Shown: positions 1 to 6,943 of the stretch, piece after piece
Position numbering within the stretch: the stretch's first letter is position 1
Layout of the letters: each line of letters opens with the position of its first letter
Assembly: GCA_023437745.1 (NCBI GenBank)
Contig: JAEZFI010000198.1
Coordinates: forward strand, 1-27,521
Direction of reading: 5' to 3'
DNA length: 27,521 nt
Source: Actinomycetes bacterium
Lineage (GTDB): Bacteria; Actinomycetota; Acidimicrobiia; Acidimicrobiales; Microtrichaceae
Position numbers and translations under genes: made by a program
The notes under the pieces: generated by a model
Database searches by the model: none
What the model saw: the letters and a program-made list of their open reading frames with translations, nothing else
Told to the model about the DNA's origin: nothing

Positions 1-52
1 GCCCACGTCACGCCTCACGCGACAGAACGGAGGGGCCCGCGGGTCGGAGGCG

Positions 53-1093
53 TCAGGCGACCGTGAGGCGGTCGAGCTGGTCGAGTGCCCGCTGCTGGAG
101 GTCCTTCGGCAGCGGGGCGAACCCGACCGTCGGTGCCAGGGCCTGGGTCTCGGTGAGGAGGAAGCGCAGGTAGGCGGCGAGCGTGTCCCGCGTCGCCCGG
201 TCCGGCTGGCGGGCGTAGACCAGCACCCAGGTGGGGGCCGTGATCGGGTAGGCCCGCTCCCCCTCCGTGTCGAGCGGGCTGAAGGTGAGGTCCTCCTCCA
301 CCTCGGCCGCAGCGAGGGCTGCCGTGGCACCGGGCAGCTTGGCCTCGACGAAGTTGCCGGCACGGTTGCGGATGCGGGCACGGGTGAGATCGGCGGCCGC
401 CGCGTCGGCGAGGTCGACGTACCCGATGGCGCCCGCCGTCGACGACAGCAGGGCGGCGACGCCGCTGTTCTTCTCGGCGGCGAGGGTGCCGTCGGGCCAG
501 CCGACCGTGTCGCCCGACCCGAGCGTCCACGCCGGGCCGGCGGCGGCCTGGAGGTACTTGGTGAAGTTGTTGGTGGTGCCCGACCCGTCGGAGCGCACGA
601 CCGGCACGATCCCCATGTCCGGCAGGTCGACCTCGGGGTTCGCTGCCACGATCGCGGGATCGTTCCATCGCGTGATCCGACGCTCGAAGACGGCGGCGAG
701 CAGGTCCGGCGTGAGGTCGATGACGTCGATCCCTCGAAGGGAGAACGACACGGTGATCGGCGCTGCGGCGATCGGGAAGTACAGGAGCTCGCCGCCTCGG
801 AACGTCGGCAGCTCGTCGGGCTTCACCAGGCTGTCGGTGCCCGCGAACTGCACGTTCTCCTGGGCGAGGTCCTTCTTGCCGGCGCCGGAGCCCGACTTCG
901 TGTAGTTCACAGTGGCGTTCGGCGCCTCGGCGACGAACGCGCCGATCGCCGTCTGCTGCAGGCTGTCCTGGAACGAGGACCCCGAGCCGTTGAGCGTGGC
1001 GGTCAGCGAGTCGTCACCGGTGGGCTCGCCGCACGCCGACACGAGCACCGCCACGGCGACCAGCACACCCACGAACCCGAGACCTCGCCGCAT
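53..1093 (-). CDS. pstS: Phosphate ABC transporter substrate-binding lipoprotein PstS (second copy)
   Basis: Extracytoplasmic phosphate-binding lipoprotein that delivers phosphate to the PstCA permease. The 346-aa product starts with a basic n-region and hydrophobic core ending in VSAC, so Cys21 is the likely lipidated residue. PstS-family landmarks are visible: LNGSGSSFQ near residue 35, YTKSGSGAGKKDL, FAGTDSL, FPIAAAPITVSF and VVRSDGSGTTNNFTKYL, which form the phosphate-binding loops. It is clearly paralogous to the PstS encoded at 3187-4293; the two share most of these blocks nearly word for word. It lies 70 bases downstream of pstA on the same strand, so it is probably cotranscribed, although a TAGGTT element 8 bases before the ATG could give its own leaderless transcript. 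No strong ribosome-binding site precedes the ATG. Identity as PstS is very secure; why there are two copies is not known. Confidence 0.96.
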   Translation of the reverse strand: MRRGLGFVGVLVAVAVLVSACGEPTGDDSLTATLNGSGSSFQDSLQQTAIGAFVAEAPNATVNYTKSGSGAGKKDLAQENVQFAGTDSLVKPDELPTFRGGELLYFPIAAAPITVSFSLRGIDVIDLTPDLLAAVFERRITRWNDPAIVAANPEVDLPDMGIVPVVRSDGSGTTNNFTKYLQAAAGPAWTLGSGDTVGWPDGTLAAEKNSGVAALLSSTAGAIGYVDLADAAAADLTRARIRNRAGNFVEAKLPGATAALAAAEVEEDLTFSPLDTEGERAYPITAPTWVLVYARQPDRATRDTLAAYLRFLLTETQALAPTVGFAPLPKDLQQRALDQLDRLTVA

Positions 1094-1101
1094 CGGTCGC
1101 G

Positions 1102-1130
1102 AACCTACGCGGGCTCGCGCCGGAACTCAG
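1102..1130 (-). promoter_or_regulatory. Possible promoter of the downstream pstS copy
   Basis: On the minus strand a CTGAGT element (1125-1130) is followed after 17 bases by TAGGTT (1102-1107), which ends 8 bases before the pstS ATG. The -10 fits the actinobacterial TANNNT pattern and its spacing suits a leaderless transcript; the -35 matches TTGACA at only three positions. It is a weak call, supported mainly by the lack of a Shine-Dalgarno sequence. Confidence 0.25.
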
Positions 1131-1163
1131 AACTCGGTCCCGAGGAGGCCCCGAGAGACCGGA

Positions 1164-2120
1164 TCAGTCGGCGATGCTGATCGCGAACCGCTTCGTCACG
1201 AAGCGGGCGCAGAGGGTGAGCACCATCACGATGAGGATCAGCGTGAGCGAGGCCCCCCACGCGATGTCCGCGCCGCCGGGCTGGGTGGCGTTGCTGTAGA
1301 TCTGCGCCGACAGCGCCGTGTTCTGCCCGAAGATCGACCAGTTCACGGCCGTGACCGAGCCGATGGCGAAGAGGATCGGCGCCGTCTCCCCGGCGGCCCG
1401 GGCGATGGCCAGCATGCAGCCCGAGGTGATGCCGGGGAGGGCGGCCGGGAGGGTCACCCTCGTGATCGTCTTCCACTGCGGCGTGCCCAGAGCCGACGAC
1501 GCCTGCCGCAGCGCGTCGGGGACCAACCTCAGCATCTCCTCGGTCGAGCGGACGACCACCGGCAGCATGAGGCACGCGAGGGCGAGCGCCCCGGCGATCG
1601 CCGACCGGCCGTCCTTGCCGAAGGGCACCACCCACACCGTGTAGAGGAAGATGCCCATCACGACCGACGGCACGCCGACCATCACGTCGGTGAAGAACCG
1701 GATGACCGACGCCACCCGACCGCGCTTCCCGTACTCGTTCAGGTAGACGGCCGCGAAGATGCCCAGCGGGATCGACAGCAGGGCGGCGAGGCCCGTGATC
1801 AGCAGCGTGCCGTAGATCGCCGGCCACATGCCGTACACCACCGAGTGGGTCGCTGTCGTCGACGGATCGATGCCGAAGTACTCGGCCTTGTCGGCGAGAT
1901 CCGCGGCGGCGACGTTGGTCGGGATGCTCTTCGTCCACCAGTCCAGGCTCGACACGAGGCCGATGCCCTTCGAGACGAGGAGCACGAGCACCAGTCCGAG
2001 CGGGATCGCGGCGACCGCCAGCGCAACACCCATCAGCACGGTGGCGATGCGGTTGCGTGCCCGCCGACCCTTCGTCAGCGACCCGGTCAGCGCCGAGGGC
2101 CCGAGGTCCGTGGCGACCAT
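1164..2120 (-). CDS. pstA: Phosphate ABC transporter permease PstA
   Basis: Integral membrane half of the PstCA phosphate channel. The 318-aa protein has a hydrophobic helix at residues 27-50, a periplasmic segment to about residue 95, and further helices from about 100 to 310. The EAA-type cytoplasmic loop that docks the PstB ATPase is at residues 208-230 (SSALGTPQWKTITRVTLPAA). The block RAAGETAPILFAIG near 241-254 is typical of PstA. Its ATG overlaps the stop of pstC by one base (TGATG), so the two permease genes are translationally coupled. The ATPase gene pstB is not in this window; it may lie beyond base 1 or elsewhere. Confidence 0.96.
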   Translation of the reverse strand: MVATDLGPSALTGSLTKGRRARNRIATVLMGVALAVAAIPLGLVLVLLVSKGIGLVSSLDWWTKSIPTNVAAADLADKAEYFGIDPSTTATHSVVYGMWPAIYGTLLITGLAALLSIPLGIFAAVYLNEYGKRGRVASVIRFFTDVMVGVPSVVMGIFLYTVWVVPFGKDGRSAIAGALALACLMLPVVVRSTEEMLRLVPDALRQASSALGTPQWKTITRVTLPAALPGITSGCMLAIARAAGETAPILFAIGSVTAVNWSIFGQNTALSAQIYSNATQPGGADIAWGASLTLILIVMVLTLCARFVTKRFAISIAD

Positions 2121-3103
2121 CAGCGGGCCCCCAACGTCCGGGCGTCGACCCGCTTGACCAACTGCTTGGCGGAGATGTTGACGACGATGGTCAGCGCGAA
2201 CAGCGTCACCCCGAGGCCGATCAGGGCAGACGTCTGCAGGCCCGACGACTCGTTCAGGTTGCGGGCGATGATCGCCGGCATCGCCTCACCCTGGCCGAAC
2301 AGGTTCGCGGCGATCTGGGGGCTTGCCCCGATGACCAGCGCCACGGCGATCGTCTCGCCCATGGCCCGGCCCAGACCGAGCATCACCGCCCCGACCATGC
2401 CCCCGGTGGAGTGCGGGAAGACGACGCCCTGGATCATCTCCCAGCGCGTCGCGCCCAACGCGAGCGCGCCGTTCTTGTCGTTGGTCGGCACGGTCTGGAA
2501 GACCTCACGCATGATCGACGTGATGATGGGCGTGATCATCAGCGCCACGATCAGGCCGGCGGTCATGAAGCTCATCCCCGAGCTGGGGCCGAACACGTTG
2601 CGGAGCACCGGCACGCCCGACACGCCGTCCGAGATCGAGTTGAAGACGTCGGCCAGCCACGGCCGGAGGATCAGGAACCCCCACAGGCCGAAGACCACCG
2701 ACGGGACCGCCGCCAGCACGTCCATGACGGTCGTGATCCACCCGCGGATCCGGCGAGGGGCGACCTGCGTGACGAAGAGAGCGATGCCGAGGCTCACGGG
2801 CACCGCGACCACGATCGCGATCACGGAGACCACGACCGTCCCGTAGATGATCGCGAGCGCGCCGTAGGAGTCCCGGTTCGGACTCCAGTCGCTCGTGGTG
2901 AAGTAGCTGAGGCCCTCGTGCCGGAACGCCGGCCAGGCCTTCTGGGTGGTGCTGATCGCGATCGCCGCGAGGACGATCAGGACCGTGAAGCCGGCCGCTG
3001 CGGTGAGACGGCGGAAGCGACGATCGGCCCGCTGCGAGGCGGCAGATCCCTGCATGGATGCCTCGTCGAGCGGCATGGCACGATCGGTGAAGAGGGTGCT
3101 CAT
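2120..3103 (-). CDS. pstC: Phosphate ABC transporter permease PstC
   Basis: Second membrane subunit of the PstCA phosphate permease, 327 aa. A first helix spans about residues 33-52, followed by a periplasmic loop and a helix bundle from about residue 82 onward. The EAA loop is at 212-232 (ALALGATRWEMIQGVVFP), and the block GLGRAMGETIAVALVIG near 243-259 is characteristic of PstC. The ATG at 3103 is well placed: AGGAAAGG (3111-3118) lies 7 bases upstream. A strong GC-rich hairpin separates it from the preceding pstS gene, and its end overlaps pstA by one base. Length and motifs are normal for the family. Confidence 0.96.
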   Translation of the reverse strand: MSTLFTDRAMPLDEASMQGSAASQRADRRFRRLTAAAGFTVLIVLAAIAISTTQKAWPAFRHEGLSYFTTSDWSPNRDSYGALAIIYGTVVVSVIAIVVAVPVSLGIALFVTQVAPRRIRGWITTVMDVLAAVPSVVFGLWGFLILRPWLADVFNSISDGVSGVPVLRNVFGPSSGMSFMTAGLIVALMITPIITSIMREVFQTVPTNDKNGALALGATRWEMIQGVVFPHSTGGMVGAVMLGLGRAMGETIAVALVIGASPQIAANLFGQGEAMPAIIARNLNESSGLQTSALIGLGVTLFALTIVVNISAKQLVKRVDARTLGAR

Positions 3104-3122
3104 CGCGTGACCTTTCCTAGCA

Positions 3123-3161
3123 GCACCGGGCCCTTCGGACGTAGTTCTCCGGGCCCGGTGC
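3123..3161 (-). promoter_or_regulatory. Intercistronic hairpin between pstS and pstC
   Basis: A perfect 11-bp inverted repeat (GCACCGGGCCC at 3123-3133 and GGGCCCGGTGC at 3151-3161, loop 17 bases) sits between the pstS stop and the pstC ribosome-binding site. There is no U-run after it, so it is not a classical terminator. Position and strength fit a partial terminator or a 3'-end stabiliser that would let PstS, needed in excess, be made in larger amounts than the permease. The hairpin is seen directly; its role is inferred. Confidence 0.6.
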
Positions 3162-3186
3162 CACGTCGGGGACGGGACCGGATCGG

Positions 3187-4293
3187 TCAGACGGTGATCC
3201 GGTCGAGCTGGTCGATCGCCTTGGTCAGCAGCGACTCGGGCAGCGGCGCGTACCCCACGGTCGGAGCCAGCTCCTGCCCCTTCGTGAGCATGAAGTCGAG
3301 GTAGCCGACGAGCGTGTCGGCGACGGCCTTGTCGGCCTGCTGCGCATAGACGATGACCCAGGTCGGCGCAGTGATCGGGTAGGCCTCGTCACCGGCCGCG
3401 TCGAGCGGGTCGTAGGTGAGGTCGTCGGCGATCTTCGCCCCGGCCAGCGCCGCCGAGGCACCGGGAAGCTTGGGGGCGACGTACTTGCCCGCCGAGTTCT
3501 TCACCTTCGCGGTCGTCAGGTTCTCGGCGGCGGCGTCCGCCAGGTCGATGTACCCGATCGCTCCCGGGGTCGACGAGACCATCGTCGCGATCCCGCTGTT
3601 CTTCTCGGCGCCCTGCGTCGAGGCCGGCCACTCGACCGTGTCACCCGACTTCAGCTTCCACACCGACGGCGAGGCCTTCGTCAGGTACTTCGTGAAGTTG
3701 TTCGTGGTGCCCGAGCCGTCCGAGCGGTGCACGACGGTGATGGGGGTCGCGGGCAGCGTCGCGTCCGGGTTCTCGGCGGTGATCGCGTCGTCGTCCCAGC
3801 TCGTGATCTCGGCCTGGAAGATCCCGGCGATCACGTCGGCGGAGAGGTGGAGCTCGTCCACGCCCTCGAGGTTGTAGGCGACCGTGATCGGCGCGGCGGC
3901 GATCGGGAAGTAGAGGACCTCGCCACCCGTGAAGGTGGAGCGCTCCTCCTCCTTGATCAGGCTGTCGGTGCCGGCGAACTGGACGGTCCCGCCCGCCAGA
4001 TCCTTCTTGCCGGCGCTGGACCCGGACTTCGTGTAGTTGACGGTGGCGTCACCGGCGACCTTGGCGAACTCGCCGATCACCGTCTGCTGCAGGGTGTCCT
4101 GGAAGGACGCACCGGAGCCGTTCAGCGTCGCGGTGAGCGAGCCGTAGTCGACGGTCTTGCCGGCCACGGTCGTCGTGGTGCCGTCGCCGGTGCCGGAGTC
4201 GGCCGCGTCGGTGTCGTCGCCGCAGCCGGCGGCGACCAGTCCGAGGGTCAGGGTGATGGCACCCATCCATCTCATCGAGTGCTTCAAGCGCAA
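3187..4293 (-). CDS. pstS: Phosphate ABC transporter substrate-binding lipoprotein PstS (first copy)
   Basis: Periplasm-facing phosphate-binding lipoprotein, 368 aa, first gene of the pst cluster. The signal sequence ends in AAGC, with Cys24 as the likely lipid attachment site, followed by an acidic and Thr-rich linker to about residue 48. Binding-loop motifs match the other PstS copy: LNGSGASFQ, YTKSGSSAGKKDL, FAGTDSL and VVHRSDGSGTTNNFTKYL. The start is TTG at 4293, chosen because AGGAGGG lies 7 bases upstream; the first in-frame ATG is six codons later, lacks comparable spacing and would drop basic residues of the n-region. A tandem PHO-box-like repeat lies about 77 bases upstream, so phosphate-starvation control by a PhoP-type regulator is likely. 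Downstream come a hairpin and pstC. Confidence 0.96.
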   Translation of the reverse strand: MRLKHSMRWMGAITLTLGLVAAGCGDDTDAADSGTGDGTTTTVAGKTVDYGSLTATLNGSGASFQDTLQQTVIGEFAKVAGDATVNYTKSGSSAGKKDLAGGTVQFAGTDSLIKEEERSTFTGGEVLYFPIAAAPITVAYNLEGVDELHLSADVIAGIFQAEITSWDDDAITAENPDATLPATPITVVHRSDGSGTTNNFTKYLTKASPSVWKLKSGDTVEWPASTQGAEKNSGIATMVSSTPGAIGYIDLADAAAENLTTAKVKNSAGKYVAPKLPGASAALAGAKIADDLTYDPLDAAGDEAYPITAPTWVIVYAQQADKAVADTLVGYLDFMLTKGQELAPTVGYAPLPESLLTKAIDQLDRITV

Positions 4294-4300
4294 GGTTCAG

Positions 4301-4307
4301 CCCTCCT
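4301..4307 (-). promoter_or_regulatory. Ribosome-binding site fixing the TTG start of pstS
   Basis: AGGAGGG reads on the minus strand 7 bases before the TTG codon at 4293-4291. It is a near-ideal Shine-Dalgarno match and decides the rare TTG start over the ATG codon 18 bases downstream. Confidence 0.75.
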
Positions 4308-4336
4308 GGGGGGATCGTTCGGTGAACACGAGGACG

Positions 4337-4402
4337 AACGTACGAGTGCCCCATGGACGTCCGGCATGGCCGGGGTGAACCCGAGGTGAACGGGCGCGAA
4401 AC
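4337..4402 (-). promoter_or_regulatory. PHO box and candidate -10 of the pst operon
   Basis: On the minus strand two adjacent 11-base units, GTTCACCTCGG (4391-4381) and GTTCACCCCGG (4380-4370), differ at one position. A degraded third unit, GTTTCGCGCCC (4402-4392), precedes them in the same 11-base phase. This matches the direct-repeat-unit layout of PhoP sites known from Streptomyces pst promoters. A TANNNT element, TACGTT (4342-4337), lies downstream; no good -35 is seen, as expected for an activator-dependent promoter. An isolated GTTCACC (4327-4321) lies further on. The repeats are directly visible; binding by PhoP is inferred. Confidence 0.72.
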
Positions 4403-4417
4403 CTTCCGAGCGACCGC

Positions 4418-5428
4418 TCAGGTGGTGCCGGCGGCGCGGTGATAGCCCTCGCGGGCATGCGAGGGCAGCGCGTCGACACGAGCGGCCACACGGTCCCGCG
4501 ACCTCGCAGGGAGGTGGGGCACGAGCGGCGCCACCGCGTCCCACAGGTCGTGCTCGGCCGCGGCGTCGACGACCGCGTCGATCACGGTGACCCGACGGAA
4601 CGGCTCCAGGGTGGCCAGCGTGCGACGGGGCTCCTCGCTCACGACGCGCACGAGCGGGAGGATGGTCGGCCAGAGGCGCTGCTCGTGAGCGACCTCGACG
4701 AGCGCCCCCACGACGCCGGGGTCCTCTCGGAGGCTCAGGTCGCCGAGGCGGCCGCGCTGCTGATCCCCCAGGTGGAAGATCAGCGACAGGCCCTCCAGCC
4801 AGAGCCCGTCCTCGTGCGCCACCCGCACCATCGACACGATCCGCTCGTCGGCCAACGACGCGGCGATGGCGTCCAGCCGGCTCCGGTCCTCGAGGACGAA
4901 GGCGGTCAGGAGCAGGTCGGCGTCGGACATCGCGGCGACGACCTGGTGGAGCGCCTCCTCGGTGATCGACGACGCCAAACGACCCATCGTGACGTGGGCG
5001 CCGTTGTCGACCAGCGCGAGGGCGGCGGCCCGGATCCGGTCGGCGGGCAGCGCCGCGACCAGGCCACCGACGCGCCGCGGATCGAGGTGGACGGCGACCT
5101 CGGCGAGGAACTCGGGCCGGAGGCGGCGGGCGATGTCCACGGCCTTCGACCGGTCGACGGTCCCCGCCAGCAGCGCGCACGAGACGGCGCCCATGGCCCG
5201 CTCGGCCAGCGACGCAGCGAGTGCGGCGGGGAGCAGGCGGGCGGCAGCGGCCACCCGCTGGAGCCGCTCGCTGCCCGAGTCGTAGAGCACGTCGGTGACC
5301 TGCTCGGACAGGGCCCGCAGGGCGACCGGGTCGCCGAGCTCCACCAGGAAGTCGAGCTCGCCGGGTTCGACGCCCAGGAGCTCTGCGAGCCGGATCGCCT
5401 CGGACCTGCAGCGCATCTCCGTGGTCAC
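4418..5428 (-). CDS. Uncharacterised helical protein, last gene of the CYP51 operon
   Basis: The 336-aa product was not recognised. It has no signal peptide and no convincing membrane segment, and appears almost wholly alpha-helical, rich in Ala, Leu, Arg, Asp and Glu. Several stretches have the form of short antiparallel helix pairs (for example LDPRRVGGLVAALPADRI near residue 116 and further units around 150-210 and 225-300), recalling HEAT-like or MgtE N-domain-like solenoids, which suggests a protein-binding scaffold. The start is GTG at 5428, two bases after the stop of the 76-aa gene, so coupled translation is likely; an ATG four codons later is an alternative. It is the distal gene of the P450 operon, and 124 bases separate it from the pstS start. 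A function in the P450 pathway is only guilt by association. Confidence 0.8.
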   Translation of the reverse strand: MTTEMRCRSEAIRLAELLGVEPGELDFLVELGDPVALRALSEQVTDVLYDSGSERLQRVAAAARLLPAALAASLAERAMGAVSCALLAGTVDRSKAVDIARRLRPEFLAEVAVHLDPRRVGGLVAALPADRIRAAALALVDNGAHVTMGRLASSITEEALHQVVAAMSDADLLLTAFVLEDRSRLDAIAASLADERIVSMVRVAHEDGLWLEGLSLIFHLGDQQRGRLGDLSLREDPGVVGALVEVAHEQRLWPTILPLVRVVSEEPRRTLATLEPFRRVTVIDAVVDAAAEHDLWDAVAPLVPHLPARSRDRVAARVDALPSHAREGYHRAAGTT

Positions 5429-5430
5429 GG

Positions 5431-5661
5431 TCAGAGCCCCAGGGCCTTGCGGAACGGGCCGCGCAGGACCCTCGGGAGGTGGTCGAGCGCCGTGAGCCCG
5501 CCCTCCTCCAGAAGCCGGCCCTGCCGTTCCTTGGCGTCCGCGATCATCCGGGCCAGCTCGGCCAGCCGGTCGGCCGGGAGCGCGTCGATCCCGGGCGGCA
5601 CCGTGCCACCCAGCTCGGCGCGCAGCGCGTCGAGATCGTCGTGATCTGCAGCCATCCCCAT
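5431..5661 (-). CDS. Small uncharacterised protein (about 76 aa)
   Basis: A short gene with the strong third-position GC bias of its neighbours (codons mostly ending in C or G). The soluble product is charged, begins MGMAADHDDLDALRAEL and has an amphipathic helix around residues 32-52 and a basic C-terminus (GPFRKALGL). The start may be ATG at 5661, or ATG at 5655, which has GGGGG at a better distance. It follows the 415-aa gene by 34 bases and ends two bases before the GTG of the 336-aa gene. No family was recognised. The paired arrangement with the next gene suggests the two products act together, which is inference. Confidence 0.68.
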   Translation of the reverse strand: MGMAADHDDLDALRAELGGTVPPGIDALPADRLAELARMIADAKERQGRLLEEGGLTALDHLPRVLRGPFRKALGL

Positions 5662-5695
5662 CCCCCGGTTCGAGGCCGTCAGTCTTGTCGAGCGC

Positions 5696-6943
5696 CTACC
5701 GCAGGACGAAGTCCGCGCCGGTGCTGAACCGGGTGAGGACGACCTCGGACGGCTCGACCGCCGGCTCGTGGCCGCACGTGATGCCCCAGCGGAGCGTCGC
5801 GCCGTCCGCTGCGAGCGGCTCGACCCGGGCGGTCGGATCGACGGCCTGCACGAGCGCGGACAGCGCCCCGTCCCGACCGTCCGCGAGCAGCATCGTCCAC
5901 GACTCGTGCCCCTGCTCCTCGCGGGCGGGGCACGGGTCGAGGCGGAGCTCGACGCGGGCCGAGTCGGTGCCGTCGTCGTGGAGCAGCACGGTCCGCTCGA
6001 CGTAGCCGGAGGGCCGGAGCGCAGGGTGGGCATCGAGGACCGTCGCCACCCCCTGGAGGTCTCGCGGCGCACCGAGCGCCGCCCGCAGCCGGTCGGCCGC
6101 CACACCGGCGATCCCCGTGAACTGCTTCGCGCCGATCTCCACCGCCGCCTCGGTGCCGTGGCGTGCCTCGATCGCCGCGAGGAACGAGATGGTCAGCAGG
6201 TGGCCCTGCAGGCACAGCTCGTCGATGGCGTCCCGCAGGAACGCCGCCGAGAAGTCCTCGAGGCGGAGGTCGGGGTCGACATCGCCCGTGTAGTCGGTGC
6301 GACCGCCGGTGGCTTCGTCGTCGCGCCGCCGGAGCTCGACCCGGGCGGCCCGCGTCGCCGACATCCTCGTGGTCACGGCCGGCTCGGGAAGGGGGGCCGC
6401 ATCGTCCGGGATCTCGATGGTCCAGTGGCAGTGCGGGTGGCGGTCTGCGGGCGTGCGGGGCGGCCGGTGGATCGGCCGGATGCGGGCTCGGGCGTTGGTC
6501 GCCCACGCCGTGGCGTCGAAGGTGGGGTCCTCGATGTGGTGGCACATGGCGACCACGAAGTCCTCGCCCATCGGCTCGACGTCCATCAGCGCACCGCAGT
6601 GGTCCAGCCAGAACTCACCCGCGCCGGGGCCGTCGACGCGGTAGCGGAAGTCGAGGAACTGGTGCGGCGCACCGATGTCGAACTGCATCCCCTTGAAGAC
6701 GGTCGCCACGTCGTCGCCGCCCGCGATGCCCAGCAGGCGCTGCATCCGCCGGGTGTAGACGGGGCTGGCGCCCATCCACTCGTCGATGGCGATGTCGCGC
6801 ATGTCGTCCAGCCCGTACGCACCGACCGCGTGAGGCATCCCGGCCCGGTCGATGAGGTGGCCGCACAGCAGGTACTCGCGCCCGAGTCGCCCGAGGGCCT
6901 CGCGGTCGAGCCCGCCCAGCGCGTCGATCCGCGCGGCCGGCAT
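5696..6943 (-). CDS. Uncharacterised two-domain protein of the CYP51 operon
   Basis: A soluble 415-aa protein that I could not assign to a named family. It seems to contain two copies of one fold. In the first half WLDHC (112-116) is followed by FDATAWATNARARIRPI and HCHWTIEI (171-178); in the second half RLDPC (334-338) is followed by a similar helix ending TARVEPL and by LRWGITC (384-390). Each is preceded by a helical region (LCGHLIDRAG near 26, LCLQGHLLTISF near 244). The first half is richer in Cys and His (HC 115-116, CHH 134-136, HPHCH 169-173), so it may bind a metal or be catalytic while the second is degenerate. The ATG directly abuts the TAG of the aldehyde dehydrogenase gene with no spacer. 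It may act on a product of the P450/dehydrogenase steps; that is inference. Confidence 0.85.
   Translation of the reverse strand: MPAARIDALGGLDREALGRLGREYLLCGHLIDRAGMPHAVGAYGLDDMRDIAIDEWMGASPVYTRRMQRLLGIAGGDDVATVFKGMQFDIGAPHQFLDFRYRVDGPGAGEFWLDHCGALMDVEPMGEDFVVAMCHHIEDPTFDATAWATNARARIRPIHRPPRTPADRHPHCHWTIEIPDDAAPLPEPAVTTRMSATRAARVELRRRDDEATGGRTDYTGDVDPDLRLEDFSAAFLRDAIDELCLQGHLLTISFLAAIEARHGTEAAVEIGAKQFTGIAGVAADRLRAALGAPRDLQGVATVLDAHPALRPSGYVERTVLLHDDGTDSARVELRLDPCPAREEQGHESWTMLLADGRDGALSALVQAVDPTARVEPLAADGATLRWGITCGHEPAVEPSEVVLTRFSTGADFVLR

Noticed and set aside
10..53. ACGCCTC/GAGGCGT inverted repeat at the left edge as a terminator for pstS
   Set aside because: Only 7 bp with a 30-base loop, overlapping the stop codon and lacking a U-run.
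912..2846. Plus-strand open frame of 644 codons opposite pstS, pstA and pstC
   Set aside because: Arg/His/Asp-rich shadow of the pst genes with no recognisable domain.
4275..4293. ATG at 4275 as the pstS start
   Set aside because: AGGAGGG is 7 bases from TTG 4293 but 25 bases from this ATG, and the TTG start keeps basic residues in the signal n-region.
4321..4327. Isolated GTTCACC near the pstS ribosome site as another PHO-box unit
   Set aside because: No adjacent unit in 11-base phase; a single 7-base match is expected by chance here.
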